The notes under the pieces: generated by a model | Database searches by the model: none | What the model saw: the letters and a program-made list of their open reading frames with translations, nothing else | What the model was told of the DNA's origin: nothing | In this document: positions 37,320 to 46,350 of the stretch, one piece after another | Layout: each line of letters starts with the position of its first letter | Position numbering within the stretch: position 1 is the stretch's first letter | NCBI GenBank assembly: GCA_039588215.1 | Contig: JBDHAD010000055.1 | Coordinates: 1-63,350 of the forward strand | From: JBDHAC01 sp039588215 | GTDB taxonomy: Bacteria; Gemmatimonadota; Gemmatimonadetes; Palauibacterales; Palauibacteraceae | Length of the DNA: 63,350 nucleotides | Direction of reading: 5' to 3' | Translations under genes and position numbers: made by a program

Positions 37320-38435
37320 TTACGACAGTTCCGCGATCGACGAGACGAAGCGGTCGAACAGATAGCGACTGTCATGCGGACCGGGCGCCGATTCGGGGTG
37401 AAACTGTACGGCGAAGACCGGCCGCTCCCGGTGGAGGACCCCTTCCACCGTGCCATCGTTCAGGTTTCGGTGCGTAATCTTGAGAGCTGGGGCGCCTACC
37501 ACTTCGCCCGCTTCTTCGAGCACCGCGAAGCCGTGATTCTGCGAGGTGATTTCGACGGCTTCCGTCTCGAGATTCTGCACCGGGTGGTTCCCGCCCCGAT
37601 GGCCGTATGGGAGCTTGTAGTTGTGCCCCCCAAAGGCACGCGCGATCAGCTGATGCCCCAGGCAGATGCCGAATACGGGCATTCCCGCGTCGCTAGCCGC
37701 ACGGATCTGTTCCACCGCGCCCGGCACCGCTTCCGGGTCGCCGGGGCCATTCGAAACGAAGAGACCCTTCGCGCCCAGGGAAAGCAGCTCTTCCGGCGGG
37801 GTCGAGGCCGGCAGGACCCGGACTCGATACCCACATGAGCGGAGGAGCTCCAGGCTCCGCGTCTTCACGCCATAGTCCAGGCAGAGGACAAGTCCCAGGT
37901 CTGCATCCGGGACCGGCAACTCGTACGGCTCCGGCGTGCTGACCGTAGAAGCCAGGTCCCGCCCCAGCATCTCCGGTTCGGCCGCCAGTCGCTCCCTGGC
38001 CTCGTCCGGAGAGCTGGTCGCTGGTGCCATGATCGCCCGCATCGCACCCGCGGCTCGAATATGCCGCGTGATTGCACGCGTGTCTGCGCCCACGAGCGTC
38101 GGGATCCCGTGCTCGTGCAGGTAAGACCCGAGTGTCCCGGATGCGGGGCCATCTCCCACGACGCTCGAGAGGTGTCTGACCACGAAGCCCGCTACCCAGG
38201 GGCGCCTCGACTGATCGTCGCCGAGTCGCACCCCGTACACACCCATCATCGGTGCCGTCATCACGACGATCTGACCGGCGAACGACGGGTCCGTCAGGGT
38301 CTCCTGGTATCCCGTCATCACCGTGGTGAAAACGGCCTCGCCCGGGGCACCTGTAGCGGGGCCGACGTACTGGCCCTCGAAAGAGCGACCGTCCTCCAGC
38401 AGGAGATAGCCGGGCCGTTCTTGCGTATCGTTCAT
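37320..38435 (-). CDS. carA: Carbamoyl-phosphate synthase small subunit
   Basis: Glutamine amidotransferase subunit that feeds ammonia to CarB for arginine and pyrimidine synthesis. 371 residues: N-terminal SFEGQYVGP, TGYQETLTDPSF, and the class I amidotransferase triad with Cys in FGICLGHQ and His/Glu in QFHPESAPG. Also GPGDPEAVPG. carB is not next to it: sppA-HU follows 97 nt downstream and the RNase H-like gene diverges upstream. Confidence 0.95.
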   Translation of the reverse strand: MNDTQERPGYLLLEDGRSFEGQYVGPATGAPGEAVFTTVMTGYQETLTDPSFAGQIVVMTAPMMGVYGVRLGDDQSRRPWVAGFVVRHLSSVVGDGPASGTLGSYLHEHGIPTLVGADTRAITRHIRAAGAMRAIMAPATSSPDEARERLAAEPEMLGRDLASTVSTPEPYELPVPDADLGLVLCLDYGVKTRSLELLRSCGYRVRVLPASTPPEELLSLGAKGLFVSNGPGDPEAVPGAVEQIRAASDAGMPVFGICLGHQLIARAFGGHNYKLPYGHRGGNHPVQNLETEAVEITSQNHGFAVLEEAGEVVGAPALKITHRNLNDGTVEGVLHRERPVFAVQFHPESAPGPHDSRYLFDRFVSSIAELS

Positions 38436-38508
38436 GCGTTGTGTCGAATGGGCTCGTTCACGAGGCTCGATCTGGACGGGTGCACCGCCAACGACATGGG
38501 AGCCGGAG

Positions 38509-39120
38509 ATGGAACCGAACGCCGGTCAAAGTCTGGTCCAAATCTTCGCGGACGAATCGTGCCTCGGCAACCAGTTTCAGGACCGCGGACGACCGGGTGC
38601 AGCCGCCGGAATGCTCGAGCGCTTCGATGACCGCAGGGGGTGGCACCGCCGCGACTACTACGCGTCTGAGCCCGATACCACGAACAACCGGATGGCGTTG
38701 ATGTCGGCGATACTCGGTCTCGGCGCACTGCGGCGGACCTGTGCCGTCGTGTTCGTCAGCGACAGCCAATACCTCGTGCGGGGGATGAAGGAGTGGGTCC
38801 ACTCCTGGGTGCGTCGGGGCTGGCGCCGGCGTGGCGGCCCCATCGAGAACCTCGACCTGTGGAAGGAGCTCATCGTTGTAGCTGGGCGGCATGAGGTCGA
38901 GTGGCGGTGGGTCCGCGGGCATGCGGGTCACGCGAAGAACGAATACGCGAACATGCTCGCGGTGCGCGCCGCTCGAGAACAGGAGCAGTCGAACGGCTTG
39001 GTGGCATCGGGATTCGAGGAGTGGATCCGCGAACAACTCGACTCAGGCGGCTTCCAGGACTTCCTGGACCTGCCGCCGAATGAGCCGTTCGTTCCAGACC
39101 CGGCTCCCTCCGGAGCCTGA
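38509..39120 (+). CDS. RNase HI-like protein lacking two catalytic acidic residues
   Basis: 203 residues from ATG 38509 (GGAG just upstream). Residues 9-155 follow RNase HI closely: VQIFADESCLGN, TTNNRMALMSAI, VFVSDSQYLVRGMKEWVHSW and WRWVRGHAGHAKNEYANMLA. Of the four catalytic acids only D15 and D85 remain; the Glu of NNRMEL is Ala63, and the Asp of the last motif is Asn148. The usual GPGG loop after GN is replaced. An extra C-terminal 50 residues end in a Pro/Asp-rich tail. Probably binds hybrids or dsRNA without normal cleavage. Stop lies 10 nt from convergent secG. Confidence 0.8.
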   Translation: MEPNAGQSLVQIFADESCLGNQFQDRGRPGAAAGMLERFDDRRGWHRRDYYASEPDTTNNRMALMSAILGLGALRRTCAVVFVSDSQYLVRGMKEWVHSWVRRGWRRRGGPIENLDLWKELIVVAGRHEVEWRWVRGHAGHAKNEYANMLAVRAAREQEQSNGLVASGFEEWIREQLDSGGFQDFLDLPPNEPFVPDPAPSGA

Positions 39121-39130
39121 GCCAGGAGCG

Positions 39131-39577
39131 CTACGAGTCCTCCTCGCCGTCACCCTCTGGGTCGCCCTCTCCATCGGTCGTTCCCCCGGAGTCGCCCCCA
39201 CCCTGCTCTCCCCCTGCACCTTCTTCGGCCGTGTCACCCGACTCGGGAGCGGTCTCCACATCCAGGACCGATCCCGGGGCCTGGTCGAGAGGAGTCCCGG
39301 TCGATACCCCTTCGCGCAGCACCGATTCCGGAGTCGCGACGGGTCGTGAGGACAGGACCGCCAGCACGAGCGCCAGGAAGAGGAACACTCCCCCACCGAT
39401 CCAGGTGAGCCTCGTCAGCACCGTGGCTGCCTGGCGTCCGCCCATGAACGAATCGGTCGAGGATGAGGCACCTCCGAACGAGGCGGCGAGCCCCCCTCCC
39501 TTCCCCGACTGGATGAGGATGATCACGCAGAGCAGCAGCGCGAGAAGGACGATCAGGGATACGAGTATCGTGAACAT
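39131..39577 (-). CDS. secG: Preprotein translocase subunit SecG, long acidic tail
   Basis: Two-helix subunit of the SecYEG channel. 148 residues from ATG 39577. Helix 1 FTILVSLIVLLALLLCVIIL, then the conserved IQSGKGGGLAASFGG, then helix 2 WIGGGVFLFLALVLAVL. The C-terminal 60 residues are Gly/Asp/Glu-rich low complexity, longer than in typical SecG (75-110 residues in all). Confidence 0.9.
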   Translation of the reverse strand: MFTILVSLIVLLALLLCVIILIQSGKGGGLAASFGGASSSTDSFMGGRQAATVLTRLTWIGGGVFLFLALVLAVLSSRPVATPESVLREGVSTGTPLDQAPGSVLDVETAPESGDTAEEGAGGEQGGGDSGGTTDGEGDPEGDGEEDS

Positions 39578-39600
39578 CGTGCTCCGGTTCCTGTGGAAAC

Positions 39601-39625
39601 GGGCGTGCGCCGAAGCGCCACGCCC
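39601..39625 (-). promoter_or_regulatory. UUCG-capped hairpin between tpiA and secG
   Basis: In the minus-strand transcript GGGCGTGGCGC and GCGCACGCCC pair as a 10-bp stem with one bulged G, closed by a C(UUCG)G tetraloop. It lies 24 nt ahead of the secG start and 72 nt after tpiA. No uridine run follows, so a mRNA-processing or leader element is likelier than a terminator. The rest of the 119-nt gap is plain. Confidence 0.4.
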
Positions 39626-39696
39626 CATCGCTCACCAACGCCTGGGGCCCAGGGCGGCGCAAAGCTAGGCGACCGCCCGTGTGCCGGCAACGAGGT

Positions 39697-40467
39697 CTAC
39701 CCGCCCCCGGCCGCACAGATCCGGGCGAAACCACCACTGTCGAGGCTAGCACCTCCGACGAGCACACCGTCCACGCCACGGACCGCGAGGAGTTCCTCGA
39801 TGTTCTCCGGCTTTACGCTTCCGCCATACAGGATGACTGCGGCTTCGGCGGTAGGCTCGTCCGTCAGATGGGCCACTCGCTTCCGCAAGATCTCATGCGC
39901 TTCCGAGGCATCGTCGGGGCTGGCCGTCTTACCCGTCCCGATCGCCCACACGGGTTCGTATGCGTAGGTAAGGCGTCGGCGGTCTTCCGAGCCCAGGTCG
40001 CGCAGCGCCGTCGCCGTCTGACGTGACAGTACCTCGTACAACCTGTCCTCCTCGCGCTCACTGAGCGTCTCGCCCACGCAAAGGATCGGCTTCACCCCCG
40101 CCTCCAGGAGACGGGCCAGCTTGAGACCCACCAACTCGTCGTCGTCCCCGAACTCGCGTCGCCGTTCAGAGTGACCGGCGAGGCCCCAGGGGACCCCCGC
40201 TTCCGCCGCCATCCCGGCCGAGATCGCGCCGGTGTGCGCGCCTTGCACCTCGGCGTGGACGTCCTGGATACCGACCTCGAGATCCGGCCGAGCTGCAGCC
40301 GCGGTCTGGAAGCTTGCGATACTGATGGCCGGTGGGAAGAAGACCACGCGCCGATCGGATCGTGCCTCGTAGGCCGCCGCGAAAGAACGGACGAAGCGGG
40401 AGGTCTCCTCCGGTCCCATGTGCATCTTCCAGTTCGCCGCGAAGAACGGGCGCGCCGGTCGAGTCAT
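39697..40467 (-). CDS. tpiA: Triosephosphate isomerase
   Basis: Interconverts dihydroxyacetone phosphate and glyceraldehyde 3-phosphate. 256 residues from ATG 40467, which has GGAGG 8 nt upstream. Catalytic Lys in AANWKMH, His in GLAGHSERR, Glu in YEPVWAIGTG, and the phosphate loop GGSVKPEN. Third of the gap-pgk-tpiA run. Confidence 0.96.
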   Translation of the reverse strand: MTRPARPFFAANWKMHMGPEETSRFVRSFAAAYEARSDRRVVFFPPAISIASFQTAAAARPDLEVGIQDVHAEVQGAHTGAISAGMAAEAGVPWGLAGHSERRREFGDDDELVGLKLARLLEAGVKPILCVGETLSEREEDRLYEVLSRQTATALRDLGSEDRRRLTYAYEPVWAIGTGKTASPDDASEAHEILRKRVAHLTDEPTAEAAVILYGGSVKPENIEELLAVRGVDGVLVGGASLDSGGFARICAAGGG

Positions 40468-40509
40468 CTCGGATCCTCCGGGCAATTGTCCACTTCCAAG
40501 CCACGCGAG

Positions 40510-41703
40510 TTACGCATCGTCCAGCACTTCGACGCCCGGAAGTGTCCCTCTGGCGAGGAACTCGAGCGCCGCACCTCCTCCGGTGGAGACGTGCGATACC
40601 TGCTCCGTGAGTCCGGACGCCCGCACCGCACTCGCCGAGTCTCCGCCCCCGATCACGGTGAACGCGCCCTCACGGGTCGCATCCGCCGCGGCTCGGGCCA
40701 AGGCGAAGGTACCCTCTGCGAATCGGGCCTCCTCGAACATCCCCATCGGACCGTTCCAGAAGAACGTTTTGGAGTCGCGGATCGCATCGGCGTAAGCGGC
40801 TCGGGTTTGCGGACCGATGTCGACGGCGGCCGCCTCATCCGGGATCTCGTTCGCCGGCGTGGCCCACGCCGGGCTCTCCGGGTCGCTCGGGTCAGGCGTA
40901 ACAATCACATCCTCGGGCAGGCGAAGCTTGTCGCCACCGCGTGTAAGGGTCCGCTCCGCCACATCCAACGACGTTTCCTCGACGAGCGAGCGGCCCGTCC
41001 CGGCGCCCCGGGCCCGGATGAAGGTGTTCGCCATGGCGCCGCCGATCAGGAGTTGGTCCGCCCGATCGAGCAACTCTTCGATGAGCTCGATCTTGCCACT
41101 GATCTTGGCGCCGCCAAAGGCCACTCGGAACGGGGTCTCGGGCGCGTCCCGAAGCCGCCCGAGCGCCTCCAATTCCCGCTCCACCAGAAGCCCCGTGACC
41201 GCCGGACGTAGGAACTCCGTCACGCCGGCCGTCGAGGCGTGCGCCCGGTGGAGGCTCCCGAAGGCGTCGCTCACGTACAAATCGCCGAGTGCCGAGAATC
41301 TGCGGGCCAGGTCCGCATCGTTGAGTGTCTCACCAGCGTGGAATCGCGTGTTCTCGAGGAGTAGAACCGCCCCCATGGGCAAGCTGGCCGAAGCCTCCAC
41401 CGCATCCGGGCCATCGCACGGGGCCACGAATCGCACCTCGATGCCCAACCGCTGGGCCAAGAGGTCTGCCACCGGAGCGAGTGACATTTCCGGTCGCGGT
41501 TCCCCCTTGGGGCGACCCAGATGCGACAGGAGGACCGGGCGTGCCCCCCGCTCGAGGAGCCAGCCAAGGGTGGGGAGCGATGCCTCCACACGTGTGTCGT
41601 CCGCGACCCGGCCTCCCCGTAGCGGGACATTGTAGTCGACCCGCACGAGCGCGCGGCGGTCGCGCAGCTCTTCATCCGGAACGGCGCGCAGCGAGCGCTT
41701 CAT
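40510..41703 (-). CDS. pgk: Phosphoglycerate kinase
   Basis: ATP-forming step of glycolysis. 397 residues from ATG 41703. Motifs: VRVDYNVPL, SHLGRPKG, LLENTRFHAGE, VSDAFGSLHRAHAST, the hinge/ATP region VAFGGAKISGK and FFWNGPMGMFE, and GGGDSASAV. Lies 35 nt after gap and 42 nt before tpiA. Confidence 0.96.
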   Translation of the reverse strand: MKRSLRAVPDEELRDRRALVRVDYNVPLRGGRVADDTRVEASLPTLGWLLERGARPVLLSHLGRPKGEPRPEMSLAPVADLLAQRLGIEVRFVAPCDGPDAVEASASLPMGAVLLLENTRFHAGETLNDADLARRFSALGDLYVSDAFGSLHRAHASTAGVTEFLRPAVTGLLVERELEALGRLRDAPETPFRVAFGGAKISGKIELIEELLDRADQLLIGGAMANTFIRARGAGTGRSLVEETSLDVAERTLTRGGDKLRLPEDVIVTPDPSDPESPAWATPANEIPDEAAAVDIGPQTRAAYADAIRDSKTFFWNGPMGMFEEARFAEGTFALARAAADATREGAFTVIGGGDSASAVRASGLTEQVSHVSTGGGAALEFLARGTLPGVEVLDDA

Positions 41704-41738
41704 CGAGTGCCTCTGCCCCAGGGGGTTATGGCGGCCCG

Positions 41739-42764
<1,026 letters not shown>

Positions 42765-42840
42765 GCGACGTTCCTCGCTGGTTCATGTGAACGGTTTGGG
42801 GGGGCGTGCGCTTCGGCTCTCCGATGGCCGAGCGCGACCC

Positions 42841-43665
42841 TCAACCCTCGTCGTCCGTCATGTTCGGGGGACGGAGAGTGCGCGCAAAGGTTATCACGGA
42901 GACGCGGCCGAATCCAGCCTCGACGAGCGCCGTAGCGCAGGCTAGCGCGGTCGCCCCCGTGGTGAGGACATCATCAACCAGGACCACGGGCGCGTCCGGG
43001 ATTCCGGAGCATCGAGCTTGGAACGCGTCACGAACGTTTTCGCTCCGCGCGTGCCGGGCCAACCGGGCCTGCCGCCGGCCACCGGGCCGCCGCTCGATCA
43101 GGTTGGCGCACCGCCAGTCCAGTTGGCGACCCAGCGCTTCGGCGAGAAGCGCCGCCTGGTTGAATCCGCGTTCGCGCGCCCGGGCGGGGGTCAGGGGCAC
43201 CGGGACGAGCGTGGGGATGCGGTCGCCTTCCTTCAGCAGGGCGGTCGTCGATGAGCACATACTCCGGCCCATGGGCTCTGCGAGCGCCCGCCAGCCCCCG
43301 TACTTGAGCGCTCTGACCAGCCGCGATGCCGCACCGCCGAACGCGAACGGGGCGGTCGCCCCTCGTAAGGTGCCCGGCCACTCGGCGCATCCTGCGCAAC
43401 TGCTCCCCGCTGGGAGGCCCCACCCGTTTTCAGGCGTGCCGGCCACAGCCACCCGGCTCGAGATGGGCCAGCTTCGAGGCTCTCCGCAACGCGGGCAGCG
43501 AGGCGCTGGTAACCTCGGGAGTCGATGCCAGCAAAGCGTGCACACGGGCGGCGTATCCGGCGGGGTGCCGTGCCCGCAGGCCACGCAACGGCGAGGGATG
43601 AGCGTATCGAAAGTGAACCGCGCGTATCTTGCGCCGCGACGCAGCCACGCACCCCCCCCCGTCAC
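42841..43665 (-). CDS. comF: ComF family protein (phosphoribosyltransferase-like)
   Basis: Homologue of ComF, which helps in DNA uptake/processing during transformation. 274 residues. N-terminal zinc-binding part with CVACG, CTLCW, CPRCGEP and CAGC; C-terminal phosphoribosyltransferase domain with the PRPP loop VVLVDDVLTTGAT and PVPLTPARARERGFNQA, the family signature. Other competence genes are absent from the window, so a DNA-uptake role is not shown. Confidence 0.9.
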   Translation of the reverse strand: MTGGGAWLRRGARYARFTFDTLIPRRCVACGHGTPPDTPPVCTLCWHRLPRLPAPRCPRCGEPRSWPISSRVAVAGTPENGWGLPAGSSCAGCAEWPGTLRGATAPFAFGGAASRLVRALKYGGWRALAEPMGRSMCSSTTALLKEGDRIPTLVPVPLTPARARERGFNQAALLAEALGRQLDWRCANLIERRPGGRRQARLARHARSENVRDAFQARCSGIPDAPVVLVDDVLTTGATALACATALVEAGFGRVSVITFARTLRPPNMTDDEG

Positions 43666-43699
43666 GACTCGCGACCCACCGGAGGTCTTTAGCGACCCG

Positions 43700-44533
43700 C
43701 TAGGAGCGGACGGCGGAGCGAGCCGATCGCCGCATCAGGTCGAGTGGCGGCTCTTCATCCGGATACCAGCTGCGTAACGAGAGGGCTGCCTGCTGAACGA
43801 GCATCTCTACCCCATCCGCCGCGGGCACGCCACGCTCCGCGACCGCGCGCGACCATGAGGTGCCACCCCTCGCGTACACCAGGTCCATGGCGGCGCCCAT
43901 CCTCTCCGCGGGAAGCTCGACGGGCAGAGGGTCATCCGCGTGGAGACCCAGACTCGTCGCATTGACGACGAGGTCGTAGGACATTGCGACGTGATCCGGG
44001 TCCGGAAGCACCCGCGCCGCAATACCGCCGCCCGCGGCCGATACCATCGCGCTAGCGCGTTCCAGTGTCCGATTCAGGACGTCGACCTCGGCCGCTCGCT
44101 GCAGAGCGCATGCGTGCAACACGGCCCGCGCCGCACCGCCGGCGCCGACCAGAAGGACTCGCGCCCCAGCCAGACCGGTCAACCCAACTACCGGGAGTGA
44201 CGCCAGAAAACCACCAACATCGGTGTTGTCGCCGGTGAGACCCCCCTTCGCATCCAACCAGAAGCAGTTGCAGGCAGCAGTCGCCCTCACGGTCGGTGTC
44301 GACCGCTCGAGCAGCTCGGCGACGCGCTCCTTGTGTGGCAGGGTGACGTTGCCGCCACCCTCCTCGGCCGCGGCCCGAAGCGCCGCGGGCAGCTCCTCGA
44401 CCTCCGTGCGGCATGTCGAGTACGACGCCGGCAGCCCGAGCGCGTCGAACGTCGCGGTGAAGATCGCCGGCGAAATGGAATGATCCACGGGGTCGCCGAG
44501 CAGCCGGAACCGCCTATGCTCGGCCGGGCTCAT
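43700..44533 (-). CDS. aroE: Shikimate dehydrogenase
   Basis: NADPH-dependent reductase of the shikimate pathway. 277 residues: substrate site DPVDHSISPAIF, catalytic Lys in GNVTLPHKE, Asp in GDNTDVGGFL, NADP motif LVGAGGAARAV with NRT, and NATSLGL. The start overlaps the end of the phosphatase gene by 4 nt. Confidence 0.95.
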   Translation of the reverse strand: MSPAEHRRFRLLGDPVDHSISPAIFTATFDALGLPASYSTCRTEVEELPAALRAAAEEGGGNVTLPHKERVAELLERSTPTVRATAACNCFWLDAKGGLTGDNTDVGGFLASLPVVGLTGLAGARVLLVGAGGAARAVLHACALQRAAEVDVLNRTLERASAMVSAAGGGIAARVLPDPDHVAMSYDLVVNATSLGLHADDPLPVELPAERMGAAMDLVYARGGTSWSRAVAERGVPAADGVEMLVQQAALSLRSWYPDEEPPLDLMRRSARSAVRS

Positions 44534-45015
44534 GCCTCCACGATGCGATCGAGCAGACCGCGAATCGCGTCCTCCAGCAGCTCGAAGGTGGCGAGGTAGA
44601 CTTCCCAGTCACCGCCGATAGGATCGGCAACGGATCGACCGCGGAACGGGTGCTCGCTCGGCAGCGAGTCGGTGAGCAGCTCCGTTTTCACCGTCGGATC
44701 CAGTCGGCGGACCGCCTGGAGGTGCGCCACGTCCATGCCAAGCACGACATCCGCCCAGGTCAGAAGTGCGTGATCCAGCTCTCGCGACCGGTGTGCGTCC
44801 AGGTCGAGACCTCGCTCCCGACCGACCAGGATCCCGTTCGCCGCCGCCGACTGGCCGCCCCGGGCAAACGTTCCCGCCGACCGAAACTCGAGGTCCTCGA
44901 GCCCGCGTCGCCAGGCCTCGGCGCGAGCGATCGCTTCCGCAAGCGGACTCCGGCAGGTATTGCCGGAGCACACGAACAACAGCTTGCGTGGCAAGGGGGA
45001 CGGCTCAGATCTCAC
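44530..45015 (-). CDS. Low molecular weight protein tyrosine phosphatase family protein
   Basis: 161 residues. The CX5R loop is FVCSGNTCRSPLAE, with Cys nucleophile and Arg; the general-acid Asp is in VADPIGGDWEVY. GTG 45015 is chosen because GGGAGGAGG lies 6-9 nt upstream; it overlaps the end of the Sua5 gene by 11 nt. Related to Wzb and arginine phosphatase YwlE; the gene order Sua5-phosphatase matches the ywlC-ywlE pairing in Bacillus, so protein-arginine phosphatase is an option. Confidence 0.9.
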   Translation of the reverse strand: MRSEPSPLPRKLLFVCSGNTCRSPLAEAIARAEAWRRGLEDLEFRSAGTFARGGQSAAANGILVGRERGLDLDAHRSRELDHALLTWADVVLGMDVAHLQAVRRLDPTVKTELLTDSLPSEHPFRGRSVADPIGGDWEVYLATFELLEDAIRGLLDRIVEA

Positions 45016-45652
45016 CGCCGTCCTCCTCCCGCAGGGCCGTCTCGATCCGCTCGACCGGCAACGCCCCCTCACGTATGATTCGGGTTTCGCCACCCTGGAG
45101 CGATACGATGGTCGACGGAGCCGATGCGGGAAGATCACCGCCATCCAGGAACGTCACCTCCAAACGAGATTCGGGTAGCGATCCGGCAACCGCGGCCACC
45201 TCGTCCGAGCGCCGCGCCGGTCGATCCCCGGACCGGTTCAGGCTCGTGGACGTCATGAGACCGCCGGCGGCTTCCAGAAGCGCCATGATTGCCGGGTGCT
45301 CGTCCACCCGCACGGCGAGCCCATGAGCCGATCCATCGTCCATTACGAGTGTGAGCGCGCCGGGCCAAAAGGCCCGTGCGAGCTGCTCCGCGGCTTTCCC
45401 CCACTCGAGATCCGGTCGAGCCCGGCGGAGGGCGACCTCGCTTGCGGCGAGATGGATCAGCGGGGCTGCCGGAGGCCTGCCCTTGAGGCGGCGGATCTCC
45501 TCATTCAACTCTCGCCACGGCAGCGCGCCGAGGCCGTACACGGTCGAGGTGGGGTGAATCACCAAGTGGCCAGCAAGCAGGCGCTGCGCGGCCGTGCGCG
45601 CAGCCTCGGCGACCGAGACGCCGGGTCCGATCCGGATCACCCGATAATTCAC
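45005..45652 (-). CDS. L-threonylcarbamoyladenylate synthase (Sua5/YciO/YrdC family)
   Basis: Likely forms threonylcarbamoyl-AMP from threonine, bicarbonate and ATP for t6A tRNA modification. 215 residues from GTG 45652, overlapping ispD by 4 nt. Motifs: HPTSTVYGLGA, LKGRPPAAPLIHLA, FWPGALTLVM, LAVRVDEHP and TSLNRSGDRPAR. The usual Lys-Arg near KGRPxxxP is only partly conserved, but overall fit is good. Confidence 0.9.
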   Translation of the reverse strand: MNYRVIRIGPGVSVAEAARTAAQRLLAGHLVIHPTSTVYGLGALPWRELNEEIRRLKGRPPAAPLIHLAASEVALRRARPDLEWGKAAEQLARAFWPGALTLVMDDGSAHGLAVRVDEHPAIMALLEAAGGLMTSTSLNRSGDRPARRSDEVAAVAGSLPESRLEVTFLDGGDLPASAPSTIVSLQGGETRIIREGALPVERIETALREEDGGEI

Positions 45653-46335
45653 GGGGGCGTGATCAACCCGCTCTCAACCAGCCAGCTCGCGAACGCCAGA
45701 TCTTCGCTGGACGTGATCTTGAGGTTGTGAGGCTCCCCCTCGACGGTCGCCACCTCGATCCCGTGCGCCTCACACAGCATCGCGTCGTCGGTGACGTCCG
45801 AGTTCGGCGCGGTCTCAATGCACAGCCGGCGAAACAGCCCCCCGGGGAAACCCTGCGGTGTCTGGGCGCGGCACAGACGCGACCGATCCGACGTGCGGAC
45901 GATGCGCCCCTCGCCGCTGACTTCCTTGATCGTGTCGCTCAGAGGCAGGACCGGGATGACCGGCCCCCGGACCGCGGCTTCGCACACCCGCCCGATGAGA
46001 GAGGTGGATGCGAACGGTCGAGCGCCGTCATGGATGAGAATCCGGTCCAGGTCGCGCGGAACCACCTCGACCCCGCGAGCGACGGACGACGCGCGAGTAT
46101 CGCCCCCCTCGACGATGCGGTCGGCGCCCACGAGCCAGGCAGGTGGTTCTTTCGCGTCTTCGGGGGGCAGCACCACCACGATGTGACGGATGGCGTCGTG
46201 GGCCCGGAACGACCGGATGGACCACTGTAGGACCGGGAGCCCACCGAGCGAAGCGTACTGCTTCCGCTCTGACGGTCCGAACCGCTGACCCTGGCCGGCC
46301 GCGACGATCACGGCGGCCGCGGAACGGTCGCTCAC
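45649..46335 (-). CDS. ispD: 2-C-methyl-D-erythritol 4-phosphate cytidylyltransferase
   Basis: MEP pathway enzyme making CDP-methylerythritol. 228 residues from GTG 46335. Signatures: VIVAAGQGQRFG with the Lys of ERKQY, LIHDGARPFAS, CRAQTPQGFPG, and VTDDAMLCEAHG. Begins 15 nt after dnaB. Confidence 0.95.
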   Translation of the reverse strand: MSDRSAAAVIVAAGQGQRFGPSERKQYASLGGLPVLQWSIRSFRAHDAIRHIVVVLPPEDAKEPPAWLVGADRIVEGGDTRASSVARGVEVVPRDLDRILIHDGARPFASTSLIGRVCEAAVRGPVIPVLPLSDTIKEVSGEGRIVRTSDRSRLCRAQTPQGFPGGLFRRLCIETAPNSDVTDDAMLCEAHGIEVATVEGEPHNLKITSSEDLAFASWLVESGLITPP

Positions 46336-46350
46336 TGGCGGCTTGCCACC

